Origin: Streptomyces buecherae
Lineage (GTDB): Bacteria; Actinomycetota; Actinomycetes; Streptomycetales; Streptomycetaceae
Reading direction: 5' to 3'
DNA length: 64,000 bases
NCBI RefSeq assembly: GCF_014295035.1
Contig: NZ_CP060404.1
Location: 4,248,501-4,312,500 of the forward strand
In this document: positions 50,009-59,753 of the stretch, piece by piece
Position numbering within the stretch: position 1 is the first letter of the stretch
Layout: every line of letters begins with the position of its first letter
Notes under the pieces: generated by a model
The model's input: only the letters and a program-made list of their open reading frames with translations
Told to the model about the DNA's origin: nothing
Databases searched by the model: none
Program-made: the position numbers and the translations under genes

Positions 50009-51307
50009 ATGCCGCTCGCACTCCTGGCCCTGGCTATCGGTGCCTTTGGCATCGGCACGACCGAGTTCGTGATCATGGGGTTGCTCCCCGAGGTGTCGGA
50101 CTCCTTCGGGGTGTCGATCCCGACCGCGGGCTTCGCGGTCACGGGGTACGCCCTGGGGGTCGTGGTCGGGGCGCCGTTCATGACGGCGATCGGCACGCGG
50201 CTGACCCGCAAGCAGATGCTGCTGATGCTGATGGGCCTGTTCATCGCGGGCAATCTGCTCACCGCGCTGGCGCCGGCGTTCGGCGTGCTGCTCGTGGGGC
50301 GGGTGCTCGCCTCGTTCACGCACGGAGCGTTCTTCGGTGTCGGGTCCGTGGTCGCCGCCGACCTGGTGGCCCCGAACAAGCGGGCCGGCGCCATCGCCAG
50401 CATGTTCATGGGGCTGACGCTCGCCAACGTCATCGGTGCCCCTCCCGGCACGCTGATCGGTCAGCACGCGGGTTGGCGCGTCACCTTCTTCATCGTCGCG
50501 GCGCTCGGGGTGCTCGGCCTGCTCGGCATCGCCAAGCTGGTCCCGGCCCGTCCCGAGCCGGCGACGCCCGAGCTGCGCAAGGAGTTCGGCGCCTTCCGTA
50601 ACCCGCAGGTCTGGCTCGCCATGACGATGACGGTGCTGGGCTTCGGCGGCGTGTTCGCGGCCATCACCTACGTCACGCCGATGATGACGGAGACGGCCGG
50701 TTTCGCCGAGTCCAGCGTGATGTGGCTGCTCGCGCTCTTCGGCGTCGGCATGGTCGCCGGCAACGTGATCGGAGGCCGGTACGCCGACCGCCACGCGATG
50801 CCGCTGCTCTACGCGAGCCTCGTCGGCCTCGCCACGGTGCTCGGGTTGTTCACCCTCACCGCCCACCACAAGGTCCTCGCGGCGATCACCCTCGTGCTGA
50901 TCGGCCTCTTCGGCTTCGCGACCGTGCCGCCGCTCCAGAAGCGGGTCATGGACCACGCCGCCGAGGCCCCCACCGTGGCGTCGGCGGCCAACATCGCCGC
51001 CTTCAACCTCGGCAACGCACTCGCCGCGTGGCTCGGTGGGCTCGTCATATCCGCCGGCTTCGGGTACACGGCGCCCAACGTGGTCGGCGTGGGCCTGGCG
51101 CTGTCGGCCCTGGGCGTCGCGGTCTTCGCGGCCTGGCTGGAGCGCCGGCAGGACGGCGAGCGCCGGGCCCCACGGAGCCGCGTCGTGCGGACCGGCGGGC
51201 CGGCGGTGGCGGGCGCGGAGGCCGAGTCCGCCGGGGCGAGCGGCCCCACCGTGCGGACGTCGGCGAGCGACGCGGCGCCTCACTCGGCGGCGGACCTCAC
51301 CACCTGA
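50009..51307 (+). CDS. MFS efflux transporter (AraJ/YdhP-like DHA1)
   Basis: 432 residues from ATG 50009, eight bases after GGAGG. Twelve predicted helices; N-terminal FGIGTTEFVIMGLLPEVSDSFGVSIPTAGFAVTGYALGVVVG matches the drug:H+ antiporter-1 subgroup that includes AraJ and YdhP, with motif-A-like TRLTRKQMLLMLMGLF. The C terminus carries a hydrophilic tail rich in Ala, Ser and Arg. Probably exports a drug or sugar derivative under control of the divergent MarR protein. Its end overlaps the convergent downstream gene by 11 bases. Confidence 0.92.
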   Translation: MPLALLALAIGAFGIGTTEFVIMGLLPEVSDSFGVSIPTAGFAVTGYALGVVVGAPFMTAIGTRLTRKQMLLMLMGLFIAGNLLTALAPAFGVLLVGRVLASFTHGAFFGVGSVVAADLVAPNKRAGAIASMFMGLTLANVIGAPPGTLIGQHAGWRVTFFIVAALGVLGLLGIAKLVPARPEPATPELRKEFGAFRNPQVWLAMTMTVLGFGGVFAAITYVTPMMTETAGFAESSVMWLLALFGVGMVAGNVIGGRYADRHAMPLLYASLVGLATVLGLFTLTAHHKVLAAITLVLIGLFGFATVPPLQKRVMDHAAEAPTVASAANIAAFNLGNALAAWLGGLVISAGFGYTAPNVVGVGLALSALGVAVFAAWLERRQDGERRAPRSRVVRTGGPAVAGAEAESAGASGPTVRTSASDAAPHSAADLTT

Positions 51308-51800
51308 CACGCCGGTGCCGGCGGCCCCTGGCCGTCAGCCCCCAGGGCTTGAGCACGGAGATGGCCGTGATGAACACGTAGGTGGCCAGGGCCACCGCGG
51401 GCGGGATGATCACGTCGGCCGGGTTCGCCACGTGGCCACCGGCGCTCGCCTGGGCCGCCACCTCGTTGATGTGGCCCCGCAGGGCGAACGCGGACAACCC
51501 CGCGGTGGCGAGGTTCAGCCAGAACTTCGTGTAGACCCAGCGATGCCGAGCGAGCCCCCAGGGCGTGCCCAGAGCCAGGACCAGCCCGCTGACCAGCGCC
51601 AACAGGCTCAGCGGAATGACCAACCAGTCACCGAACACCTTCATCGCCCGGTACGCGGCCTCGGCGGCCTCGGCCGAGTCGGTGGCCGCCCCCGCGACGG
51701 CGAGGGTGAGCAGTCCGCACGTCACCCCGAGCCAGCCGACGGAGACGACGACATGGATGACGAGAACGGCACGACGGGTGGGTCTGGTGAGCTGACGCAT
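51297..51800 (-). CDS. DUF2269-like integral membrane protein
   Basis: 167 residues from ATG 51800, with GAGG just upstream (a GTG at 51809 is an alternative). Four hydrophobic helices: AVLVIHVVVSVGWLGVTCGLLTLAV, WLVIPLSLLALVSGLVLALG, KFWLNLATAGLSAFAL and PPAVALATYVFITAISVL, with H-V-V-V-S-V-G-W in the first. The pattern resembles DUF2269 and related four-helix membrane proteins. Convergent with and overlapping the MFS gene; role unknown. Confidence 0.8.
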   Translation of the reverse strand: MRQLTRPTRRAVLVIHVVVSVGWLGVTCGLLTLAVAGAATDSAEAAEAAYRAMKVFGDWLVIPLSLLALVSGLVLALGTPWGLARHRWVYTKFWLNLATAGLSAFALRGHINEVAAQASAGGHVANPADVIIPPAVALATYVFITAISVLKPWGLTARGRRHRRVRW

Positions 51801-52062
51801 GTTCCTCACGGTGCCGTCGCCAGCCCCGCGCGGCGTCGCACAGCGGGAGTATCCACGGAGCCTCCACGGGGAGCAGTCCGCCCGCCACCGCCGGCGTTCC
51901 GAGCCGACCTGTCCACGGCCGGCGAGGCCAGGCGCGGGGCGCGCCACGCGGACAAGAGCGGGCGAGGCGGCAAGGGGAGAAACAGAGAGAGCGGCACGAC
52001 GAAGCGGCCAGAGGAACAAGGGGGCGGTGCCACGGTCCGCGGTGCGCTTACGCTCGGCGGAC

Positions 52063-52704
52063 ATGACCAGACTTCATCTGTTCGACCTCGACGGGACGCT
52101 GATGTACGGGTCGGCCGCGCCCGTCGAGATCTCTCGACAACTGGGCCTCGAGCAGGAGATCGCCGACCTGGAGCGGGCGTTCGCGCGCCAGGTGCTGGGG
52201 CCACCGGAGTTCGCCCTGCGCGTGCGCGAGTTGTGGGCGGAGCTCACGGAGGAACAGGTGGCGCTCGCGTTCGAGGGGGCGCCCTGGCTGGACGGAATAC
52301 GCGAGGTATGGGCGGATATCACGGCGCGCGGCGAACGGTGTGCGGTGATATCGCTGTCGCCGGACTTCTTCGTGCGACGCCTGCTGGAGTGGGGAGCGCA
52401 CGCGACCTACGGTTCGGTGTTTCCGGCCGTCCCCTTCCGGGAGCCGGTGCGACCGGACGGCATTCTCAATCCGACGGCCAAGGTGAAGATCGCGGATGAA
52501 CTATGTGAGAGATTCGGGGTGACGCGGTCGGAATGTGTGGCGTATGGAGACTCCATGTCGGACGCCGAGCTGTTCGCCGTGCTGCCGACATCTGTCGCGG
52601 TCAACGCCGACCGGCACCTGGCGGGAATCGCCTCATATGCCTATGTGGGGCGCGATCTGCGCGACGCGTACGAATTGACCAGCAACCGCCGCCCCCTGCC
52701 CTGA
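52063..52704 (+). CDS. HAD-family phosphatase (phosphoserine-phosphatase-like)
   Basis: 213 residues from ATG 52063. Motif I F-D-L-D-G-T-L at the very N terminus, motif II around CAVISLSPDFF, motif III/IV KVKIADELCERFGVTRSECVAYGDSMSDAELFAVL. This matches HAD subfamily IB phosphatases such as SerB. TACGCT stands 8 bases before the ATG and no ribosome site is clear, so it may be leaderless. Substrate is not established. Confidence 0.88.
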   Translation: MTRLHLFDLDGTLMYGSAAPVEISRQLGLEQEIADLERAFARQVLGPPEFALRVRELWAELTEEQVALAFEGAPWLDGIREVWADITARGERCAVISLSPDFFVRRLLEWGAHATYGSVFPAVPFREPVRPDGILNPTAKVKIADELCERFGVTRSECVAYGDSMSDAELFAVLPTSVAVNADRHLAGIASYAYVGRDLRDAYELTSNRRPLP

Positions 52705-53263
52705 TAAGACGGACATAAGGGCCGGCTGGCACGGGACTTGTGCATTCAACCGGGGCGGGTATGGTCAACCCCGTTCGAACGTAAGAACGCCATCGGCACC
52801 CCCGTGGGGTACACCGGTGAGCCCAGCTTAGCGGGAACGGGAGTACGGGAACCGGGAGTTCAGGCTATTGCCGCGGGCCGTGGGCGAGGGGTGCCACGCT
52901 GGCCGACGAAGCGCCACGCACCAGGGCGTATCGCCGCTTGGATCGGAGAGCGCGGAGCGGGACGGCCGGCAGGGGACGGGCGGTACGCGTGAGAGGTCTG
53001 AGGCACGGTTCGGGAACTGACCCCCGCGCGATATGCGTGAGATGTCAGGGGGCGGTGATACGAGTGGGCGGCGCGCGTCGCCCACCGTACGTGTGTCGCT
53101 GAACAAGGGGGTCCCCCGGACAGGGAGGGAGAGGGGCGGCGGGACCGAGAGAGCGTGCGGTGTCGGTGGCTCGCCGTGACGGCGGGTGAGGCCGCGACGG
53201 CCAAGACCGACAGCGACGCAGACTGACGAAGTCCGGCAGAGAGATGTTCGAGGCGAGGCAACC
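52705..53263. other. Intergenic stretch upstream of globin-reductase operon
   Basis: 559 bases that should carry the operon's promoter. I found no clear nitric-oxide-responsive (NsrR-type) palindrome and no gene with a ribosome site. Confidence 0.5.
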
Positions 53264-55456
53264 ATGAACGCTCCGACCACCACGTCAGCCGACGACAGCG
53301 AGTCCGGTGGTTCTGGCGACACCCATGGCGAGAACCGTGAACGAGGCTGGTTCACTCCGACCAGGCAGGTAGCCGACGCGCCCGCCCGGGGCCAGCGCGG
53401 CCCGGTGAGCGCGGACCCGGCGAGCGGCCCGGACGACGGGGCGGCACCGCGCGCGGCGACCGAGGCCGAGGGCGCCCGAGCCCGCGGCCGTTCCGTGGCG
53501 GCCATCAGGCCGGTGGGTCGCGGGGCGATTCAGGGTGCCCCAGCGCCCGCGCCGCGCCCCGGCCCGTACGAGGCGGCCCCGGCACAGCAGCGGGAGCACC
53601 AGCGCGCCGCCGAGCCACACCAGCGTGGGGCGGCGGCCGGCACGGCGGCGAGCCCGGCCCACCCCGGTTCACCCGGGCACCCCGACGCGGGCCCAGCCGC
53701 GTCGCCCGCCGCGTCGTCGGCGCCCGCCGAGCGCGACGTACGCCTGACCGGGGCGGTGCCCGTGATGCGCCCCGCGCCGGAAGCGGAGGCGATCACCGCC
53801 AGTTCCGCGCCGCGCTCCGCGCCCGCGCCCGCCGCCGGACGGGCCGCCGATGCCGCGCCGGCCCCCGCGCGCCGCGCGGCCGGCCTCGTGCCCGCGACCG
53901 AGCGGGCGGCGGCCCCCTCACCCGCCAGCCCCACCGCACCGGCCGGACGCCCCTCCGTACCGACCGACCACCCCGTCGCACCGGCCAGTGAGCCGCGCGC
54001 GGCGCGTCCGGGAACCCTGGAAGGGGCTGGTCAGACCGGTCCCGACGGACTGCGGCCGGTGCCGGCGCGCCGTCCTGACAGCGGCCCGGAGGCGAACCCC
54101 TCCCCCGACGGCTCCCGCTTCTCCGATGCTGCCCGCTCCCCCGACGCCACCCGCTACGCCGGCGGTGCCGACATCGCCCTGCGCGCCGCCGCGGTGCCGC
54201 CGCCAGGCGCCGGGGAGCCGGGGCCCGGTTCGCCGCTGAGCCGTCCGGGGTTCGGCTCGCCGCTCGGTGAAGAACCGGCGGGTCATGCCGCGCGGCCGGC
54301 CGGGGCGTTCGCGGACCTGCCGGAGAGCGCGTCGGCCAACACCCAGCTCATCCGGCGCACGCTGTCCGAGATCGAGCCCATCTCGGACAAGGTGACCTCG
54401 CACTTCTACGCGCTCCTCTTCCTCAACCACCCGGAGCTGCGGGAGATGTTCCCGGCGGCCATGGACGCGCAGCGCGACCGGCTGTTCAAGGCGCTGCTCA
54501 CGTCCGCGCGGCACGCCGACGAGCCGGCGCTCCTCGAGGAGTACCTCACGCACCTCGGCCGGGGCCACCGCAAGTACGGCACCCAGCCGGAGCACTACCC
54601 GGCGGTGGGCGAGAGCCTGCTCGGCGCGCTGGCCCGGTATGCGCCGAACACCTGGGGCGAGGCGGCGGAGGCCGCGTGGGTGCGGGCGTACACCACGATC
54701 TCGCAGACGATGATCGACGCCGCGGCCGAGAACGAGCTGCACGCGCCGGCCTGGTGGCAGGCCGAGATCGTGCGCCACGAGCTGCGCACGCCCGACATCG
54801 CGGTGGTCACGGTGCGCCCCGACCAGCCGTACCCGTTCCGCGCCGGCCAGTACACGAGCCTGGAGACGCCCTGGTGGCCGCGGGTGTGGCGGCACTACTC
54901 GTTCGCGTCGGCACCGCGTTCGGACGGGCTGTTGTCGTTCCACGTCAAGGCCGTCCCGGCCGGTTGGGTCTCCACCTCCCTGGTGCACCACGCCAACCCC
55001 GGTGACGTGATCAAACTCGGCGCGCCCGCCGGCTCGATGGTGGTCGACCACGAGACGGACAACGGACTGCTGTGCCTCGGCGGCGGAACCGGCATCGCGC
55101 CGATCAAGGCGCTCGTCGAAGACGTCGCCGTACACGGCAGACAGCGCCCGGTCGAGGTCTTCTACGGCGCCCGCAGCGACCACGACCTCTACGACATCGA
55201 GACCATGACGCGCCTTGAGCGCGAGCATCCGTGGCTTTCGGTGCGCCCCGTCATATCGGACGGGCCCACCAGCGGACTACGCGGACCGCTCCCCGACGCG
55301 GTGCGGAAGTACGGGCCGTGGAACGCCTTCGACGCCTATCTCTCGGGACCGCCCGGGTTGATACGCAGCGGCGTGAGCACCCTGCGCGGAATCGGCATAC
55401 CGCGGCACCGCATCCGCCACGATTCGCTCGAGGAACTGGTGGGGGCGCTCGATTAG
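53264..55456 (+). CDS. Flavohaemoglobin-like protein with ~350-residue disordered N-terminal extension
   Basis: 730 residues from ATG 53264, behind GAGGCGAGG. Residues 1-350 are disordered and Ala/Pro/Gly/Arg-rich. A globin domain follows (about 350-488) with FYALLF providing the distal Tyr B10 and GRGHRKYG providing the proximal His (about 435), then PEHYPAVGESLLGAL as in Hmp. The C-terminal reductase has RAGQYTSLETP and YSFAS (FAD), and LCLGGGTGIAP (NAD). Flavohaemoglobins are typically about 400 residues and oxidise nitric oxide to nitrate. Here the extension nearly doubles the protein. Heads an operon with the PPOX gene 66 bases on. Confidence 0.88.
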   Translation: MNAPTTTSADDSESGGSGDTHGENRERGWFTPTRQVADAPARGQRGPVSADPASGPDDGAAPRAATEAEGARARGRSVAAIRPVGRGAIQGAPAPAPRPGPYEAAPAQQREHQRAAEPHQRGAAAGTAASPAHPGSPGHPDAGPAASPAASSAPAERDVRLTGAVPVMRPAPEAEAITASSAPRSAPAPAAGRAADAAPAPARRAAGLVPATERAAAPSPASPTAPAGRPSVPTDHPVAPASEPRAARPGTLEGAGQTGPDGLRPVPARRPDSGPEANPSPDGSRFSDAARSPDATRYAGGADIALRAAAVPPPGAGEPGPGSPLSRPGFGSPLGEEPAGHAARPAGAFADLPESASANTQLIRRTLSEIEPISDKVTSHFYALLFLNHPELREMFPAAMDAQRDRLFKALLTSARHADEPALLEEYLTHLGRGHRKYGTQPEHYPAVGESLLGALARYAPNTWGEAAEAAWVRAYTTISQTMIDAAAENELHAPAWWQAEIVRHELRTPDIAVVTVRPDQPYPFRAGQYTSLETPWWPRVWRHYSFASAPRSDGLLSFHVKAVPAGWVSTSLVHHANPGDVIKLGAPAGSMVVDHETDNGLLCLGGGTGIAPIKALVEDVAVHGRQRPVEVFYGARSDHDLYDIETMTRLEREHPWLSVRPVISDGPTSGLRGPLPDAVRKYGPWNAFDAYLSGPPGLIRSGVSTLRGIGIPRHRIRHDSLEELVGALD

Positions 55457-55522
55457 CCGACGGCGCGGCGACGGTGCGGGGCGTAAGGGCGGGGGACGAG
55501 GAGCGAATGAGGACTCGAAACT

Positions 55523-57616
55523 GTGGAATACGTGGAGACCGGGCCGGAACGCACCGTTGAGGGCACACCGGACCACCAACGGGAAACCGCGCCCGATGAG
55601 GAACGCCGCATACGCGCGGAATCCGATCGGGACGCCCCTGGCCAGCCCGAACAGGCGTGGGGCAGTCGTGGCGAGCGCGTGCTGCAGGAACGGCTCGGCA
55701 GTGAGGAAAGGGCCGAGCGGTTCTACGACGAGCAGATGCTCGGCCACCTCAACGCGCGCATGCGGGAGTTCGTGCGGCGCCAGGAGATGTTCTTCCTGGC
55801 GACCTCGGACGGCAAGGGGGAATGCGACAACACGTTCCGGGCCGGATCTCCGGGATTCCTCCAGGTGTTGGACGACCGGACCGTCGCCTATCCCGAATAC
55901 CGGGGGAACGGCGTCTTCGCGAGCCTGGGAAACATCGAGGAGAACCCGCACGTAGCCCTGCTGTTGCTCGATTTCCAACAGGACCGGATCGGCCTGCACA
56001 TCAACGGTCGGGCCCGGGTGGTCGCGGACGACGACATGCGCGCCGAGCGCCCGCACCTGCCGGTCGACCCGGTGCCGGGCCGGCGCGCCGCGGTGTGGGT
56101 CGAGGTGACCGTCGACGAGGCGTACGTGCACTGCTCCAAGCACATCCCGCACCTGGCCAAGGTGGAGCGCCCGCCGCACGGCGAGGGGCGGGCCTGGGGC
56201 ACGGACGACAACCGGCGCAAGGGCGGCGACTACTTCGGTACGGCCGCCGCCGCGCGCGCCCGCCGTGGCCAGGACCGTCGCGGGCCGGGCCGGGGCCGCA
56301 AGCAGGACCCGCGCCCGGCTTCCGCCGACCGCGTCGCGGAGCCCCGACCCCACGCCCCCCACACCTCGCAGGCCCCTCCCCAGCCCCAGCCCCAGGCGCC
56401 CGCCCCGCACGGAGACGAGCCCCGAACACCCGCTGCCCAGCACCCCCAGGACCAGCCGCTCACCCAGCAACAGCCTCCACGCCAGCAGCAGCCTCAGCAG
56501 CAAGACCAGCCTCCACACCAGGGACAGGACCCGCACCAACACCCGCCAGTCGTGGGCGAGCGACCCTGGGACGAGTTCGCCGAGCGGCCGCAAGCACAGG
56601 GCCAGGACGAGCCCGCCGCCCAGCGGCAGAGCCAGGACCAACCTCTTGACCAGCAACAACCCTGGGAACCAGCCGACTTCTCGCAACAAGCGTGGGACCG
56701 GCCCACCGCCCAGTTGTCCCGGAGCCAGCTCACCGGTCACCGGCGCCCGCAGAGTCAGGCGTCCGGTCGGGCGGCGGCCGAACCCTCCGTGTCTGCCTCA
56801 TCCGAAGACCTCCGTGACAGGGACGACCTGCCGACCACGTCGCCGCCCCCGCTCGACGCGCGACGCTGGGATGCCTCCACGGCCGGCGCCGCCGATGCCG
56901 TGGGATGGCCCCCGCCCCCACCGCTCCCGAACGACCCACCGCTCGGGAACGCCCTGTCGCTCCCGAATGACATGCCGCTCCTGAGCGATCCACCGCTCCC
57001 GGCCGATCCCCCGCTTCCGAACGACCCCCTCCTCGTGACCGGCCCCCCGGTGCCGCCCTGGCCACCGGCCCCGCCATCACCCGCAGCAGGCGCGTTCGCA
57101 CCGCCGCAACCTGCGCACCTGCCGCAGCCGCCACCCCTGCCCCAGCCCCCGCTCCTGCCCGAGCCGCCGGCCCTGGCCCCGGCTCCGCTGGCGGGGTTCG
57201 CCCAGCCGGCGGGCTCGCCCGGGCCGTTAACCGGTGGCGTACCCGAGGAGGCTCAGCCGCCGGTCGGCACGCCGAACCCGCCCGTGCCGGCGATCGGTGC
57301 GGGCCCTGACCAGCGGCGGGAGCGTGTCCCGTGGGAAGGGCAGGGGGTTCGGGAGGAGGGTCGGCGCCGGCACTGGGACCAGGACCGCCAGGTGTGGCAG
57401 GAGACGGTGGAGCGGGTGTTGGACCGCGCGCGGCAGCCGCTCGCGGCCGGGGAGGGGGAGCGGGAGCCGTTCGCGGGCTGGTTCGTCGGGCCGCACTCCG
57501 CGCCCAAGCCTCCGCTCAACGCCGATCAACCCGCGACGGACCACACTCCGGCGGGGCACTCACCGACGGACCATGCCCGCATCGGCCCGCGCCCATCAGG
57601 CCCGCACCCCGCCTAG
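55523..57616 (+). CDS. Pyridoxamine-5'-phosphate-oxidase-family protein with ~460-residue disordered C-terminal tail
   Basis: 697 residues from GTG (55523-55525) behind GAGGA. The split-barrel flavin/F420-binding domain (about residues 60-230) is visible as REFVRRQEMFFLATSDGKGECDNTFR, VAYPEYRGNGVFASLGNI, VALLLLDFQQDRIGLHINGRARVV and HCSKHIPHLA. The remaining tail is Pro/Gln-rich, later Pro/Leu/Asp-rich, with repeated PLPNDPPL-type units. Probably a flavin- or F420-dependent oxidoreductase; co-transcribed with the globin-reductase gene, so it may share the same stress response. The tail length is unusual for the family. Confidence 0.82.
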   Translation: MEYVETGPERTVEGTPDHQRETAPDEERRIRAESDRDAPGQPEQAWGSRGERVLQERLGSEERAERFYDEQMLGHLNARMREFVRRQEMFFLATSDGKGECDNTFRAGSPGFLQVLDDRTVAYPEYRGNGVFASLGNIEENPHVALLLLDFQQDRIGLHINGRARVVADDDMRAERPHLPVDPVPGRRAAVWVEVTVDEAYVHCSKHIPHLAKVERPPHGEGRAWGTDDNRRKGGDYFGTAAAARARRGQDRRGPGRGRKQDPRPASADRVAEPRPHAPHTSQAPPQPQPQAPAPHGDEPRTPAAQHPQDQPLTQQQPPRQQQPQQQDQPPHQGQDPHQHPPVVGERPWDEFAERPQAQGQDEPAAQRQSQDQPLDQQQPWEPADFSQQAWDRPTAQLSRSQLTGHRRPQSQASGRAAAEPSVSASSEDLRDRDDLPTTSPPPLDARRWDASTAGAADAVGWPPPPPLPNDPPLGNALSLPNDMPLLSDPPLPADPPLPNDPLLVTGPPVPPWPPAPPSPAAGAFAPPQPAHLPQPPPLPQPPLLPEPPALAPAPLAGFAQPAGSPGPLTGGVPEEAQPPVGTPNPPVPAIGAGPDQRRERVPWEGQGVREEGRRRHWDQDRQVWQETVERVLDRARQPLAAGEGEREPFAGWFVGPHSAPKPPLNADQPATDHTPAGHSPTDHARIGPRPSGPHPA

Positions 57617-57680
57617 CCTCCGGGCGGGGAGCCGCGGGCCGAAGCGGCCGAGGAGCGTACGTCGGCCGGGGCGAGGCGCG

Positions 57681-58205
57681 TCAGCCGAGGTCGCCGGCGA
57701 GCAGCGCCCGTACGCCCTCGATGTTGGCGTCGAGGTAGTCGCGGAGCGACGACGGCACCACGCCCACCGAGGCGATGCCTTCACGGGTGAACGGCACCCG
57801 CACCACCTCGTACTCGCCGCGCGGGGCGTCCACCTCGGGGCCGTGCCGCCTGGACAGGTCCATCGAGGCGAGTCGGCAGGCGAAGAAGTGCTGGACCTTG
57901 ACGCCCTGGTCGGGAATGCCCTGCTCGGGGAGGGTGTCGCGGGCCGCGTCGATCGGCACGGTGTCCACGAAGGCGGGCACCACGTCGGTCACCTTGGCCC
58001 CGAGTTCCTCGTCCATCTCGCGGTGCAGGGCGTCGATGACCGTCGGGTCCTCGGGCTCCACGCCGCCACCCGGCGTGATCCAGTACGGGGCCTCGCCGGG
58101 CTTGGTCCGCTTGATCAGGACGAGTTGGGGCGTGGCGTCGGCGTCGAGGTCGCCGTCGAGCAGGATGGCGCGGGCGGTGCGCTTGACCACAGGCCGTTCG
58201 GTCAT
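57681..58205 (-). CDS. Nudix hydrolase
   Basis: 174 residues from ATG 58205. The Nudix box is clear: G-G-V-E-P-E-D then R-E-M-D-E-E-L-G (about residues 46-70), fitting G-x5-E-x7-R-E-U-x-E-E. It hydrolyses a nucleoside diphosphate linked to another moiety; the exact substrate is unknown. Convergent with the PPOX gene. Confidence 0.92.
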   Translation of the reverse strand: MTERPVVKRTARAILLDGDLDADATPQLVLIKRTKPGEAPYWITPGGGVEPEDPTVIDALHREMDEELGAKVTDVVPAFVDTVPIDAARDTLPEQGIPDQGVKVQHFFACRLASMDLSRRHGPEVDAPRGEYEVVRVPFTREGIASVGVVPSSLRDYLDANIEGVRALLAGDLG

Positions 58206-58440
58206 AGGGGAGGTCTGCCGCGCGCGCCGCCTCGCGAAACCCCTCCCGGCCTGGTAGAGCCCGCACACCGGCGCCCGCCGCACACTCCGCGCCCGCCGCG
58301 CACTCCGCTCCCCCGCCCGTTCCCGCCGGCGCCGGTCGACCGCCGACTGCTCGCGCGCGGCCCCCGCGACCAGCCGGCCCAGCAACCGGCTCCCCGGCCC
58401 GCTCCCCACTCCCCCCTCCCCACTCTCCGCACCAGCCGCC

Positions 58441-59346
58441 TCACCAGTCGACGGCGGCGCGGAGCAGCCACTCGTGGGCGCGGGCGAGGTGCGGGGCCGG
58501 TGAGCCGGTGCGTTTGACCAGGAAGTACGTGCGGAGGGGCGGCACCGGTGGGTCGATGAGCGCCACCACCTCGCCCTTGTCCAGCGCCTCCATGCACAGG
58601 TAGCGCGGCAGGACGGCCACTCCCGAACCCGCCATGACGCAGGCGAGTACGGCCCGCAGGTCGGGCGCGATGATCGTGGCGGAGGCGGTGACGGGCGCGT
58701 CGAACACCGCCGCCCAGTACGAGGTGACCAGGGGCAGGCTCTCGTGCACCTCGACCATCGGCACCGGCTCCAGCGCGCGGTGCAGCACCGCCGGGCCGCC
58801 GCCCGCGCGCAGCAGGGACGCGCCGAGCCGCGCGGCCCAGCGCGGGGCGGCGACCAGCACGTGTTCCTCGTCGCACAGCGGCGTCGCCGTCAGCAGTCGG
58901 CCGCGCGGCTGGACCGTGGTGATGGCCAGGTCGTACTGGTTGGCGGACAGGCCGGTGAACATCTCGTCGGCGGTGCCGAACGCGGCGCGGATGTCGAGGC
59001 CGTCCAGCGCGAGGTGGGCGAGCGCGGGCAGCACGCGCAGGGTGGTGAACTCCGGCGGCCCGCCGAGGTGCAGCGTGCGCCGGGCGGTGACGTCCGCGCT
59101 GTCGGACTCGGTGATCTCCAGGAGCGCGTCGATGTGCGGCGCGGACCGCTGCGCGAGTTCGTCGGCGGCGCTGGTGGGGGTGACGCCACGGGCCTTGCGG
59201 ATGAAGAGGGGGCGCCCCAACTGCCGTTCCAGCGAACGGATCTGACCGGTGACGGCCGGCTGCGACAGCCCCAGCAGCGTGGCCGCGCGAGTCAGCGAGC
59301 CCGCGCGGTAGACCGCGATGAACGTACGGAGCAGGGCCAGGTCCAT
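58441..59346 (-). CDS. LysR-family transcriptional regulator
   Basis: 301 residues starting MDLALLRTFIAVYRAGSLTRAATLLGLSQPAVTGQIRSLERQLGRPLF, the classic LysR winged helix, then an effector-binding domain (FTGLSANQYDLAITTVQPRGRLL, DLRAVLACVMAGSGVAVLPRYLC). Located on the same strand as, and downstream of, the cystathionine gamma-lyase-type gene, with a hairpin between them. A link to sulfur amino-acid metabolism is possible but not shown. Confidence 0.95.
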   Translation of the reverse strand: MDLALLRTFIAVYRAGSLTRAATLLGLSQPAVTGQIRSLERQLGRPLFIRKARGVTPTSAADELAQRSAPHIDALLEITESDSADVTARRTLHLGGPPEFTTLRVLPALAHLALDGLDIRAAFGTADEMFTGLSANQYDLAITTVQPRGRLLTATPLCDEEHVLVAAPRWAARLGASLLRAGGGPAVLHRALEPVPMVEVHESLPLVTSYWAAVFDAPVTASATIIAPDLRAVLACVMAGSGVAVLPRYLCMEALDKGEVVALIDPPVPPLRTYFLVKRTGSPAPHLARAHEWLLRAAVDW

Positions 59347-59753
59347 CGATTCCCCTCAGTATTGGTCGCCCCGCCGTACCCCAACTATAAATATGTCGAT
59401 AGCTTCATGTCGCTAGGGTGATTGGACACTGACGCAGAGTCAACTAGCCTAGGTCGCGCGGTTCGATGAGCGTTGAACCGTGGCTGGCAGAGCCACGAGG
59501 GGGGAGGTTCTGCCAGCCTGCACTGCTTTCAGGCCGGCCACACCCGAGCCCGTCAGACCCGAGCCCGCCACCGCGTGGGTGGGCCCGACTCCCGCGAGTC
59601 CGCCCCCTCCGCGCACCCGCCGCCCGCGACACCCGCCCCCGCCCCCGCCCGCGACACCCGCCCCCGCGCGGCCATCGCGGCCACCCAGCGGCAGCCGGCG
59701 CCGCGCCACCGCAGGCCCCCCGCACCTCATCCCCCTGCACCCCGCCCCTCTTC
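59347..59753. other. Intergenic stretch, LysR / cystathionine lyase-type gene
   Basis: 407 bases. Contains A+T-richer LysR promoter DNA near 59380-59420, the hairpin at 59482-59518 and an imperfect repeat of CCCGCGACACCCGCCCCC near 59624-59667. No gene seen. Confidence 0.6.
59482..59518 (-). terminator. Terminator of cystathionine lyase-type gene
   Basis: 13-bp arms (59482-59494 and 59506-59518, one G:U) around an 11-nt loop. Confidence 0.65.

Noticed and set aside
59400..59520. A possible tRNA suggested by GGTTCGAT and a hairpin
   Set aside because: The stems do not form a cloverleaf with acceptor and anticodon arms; the hairpin fits a terminator.
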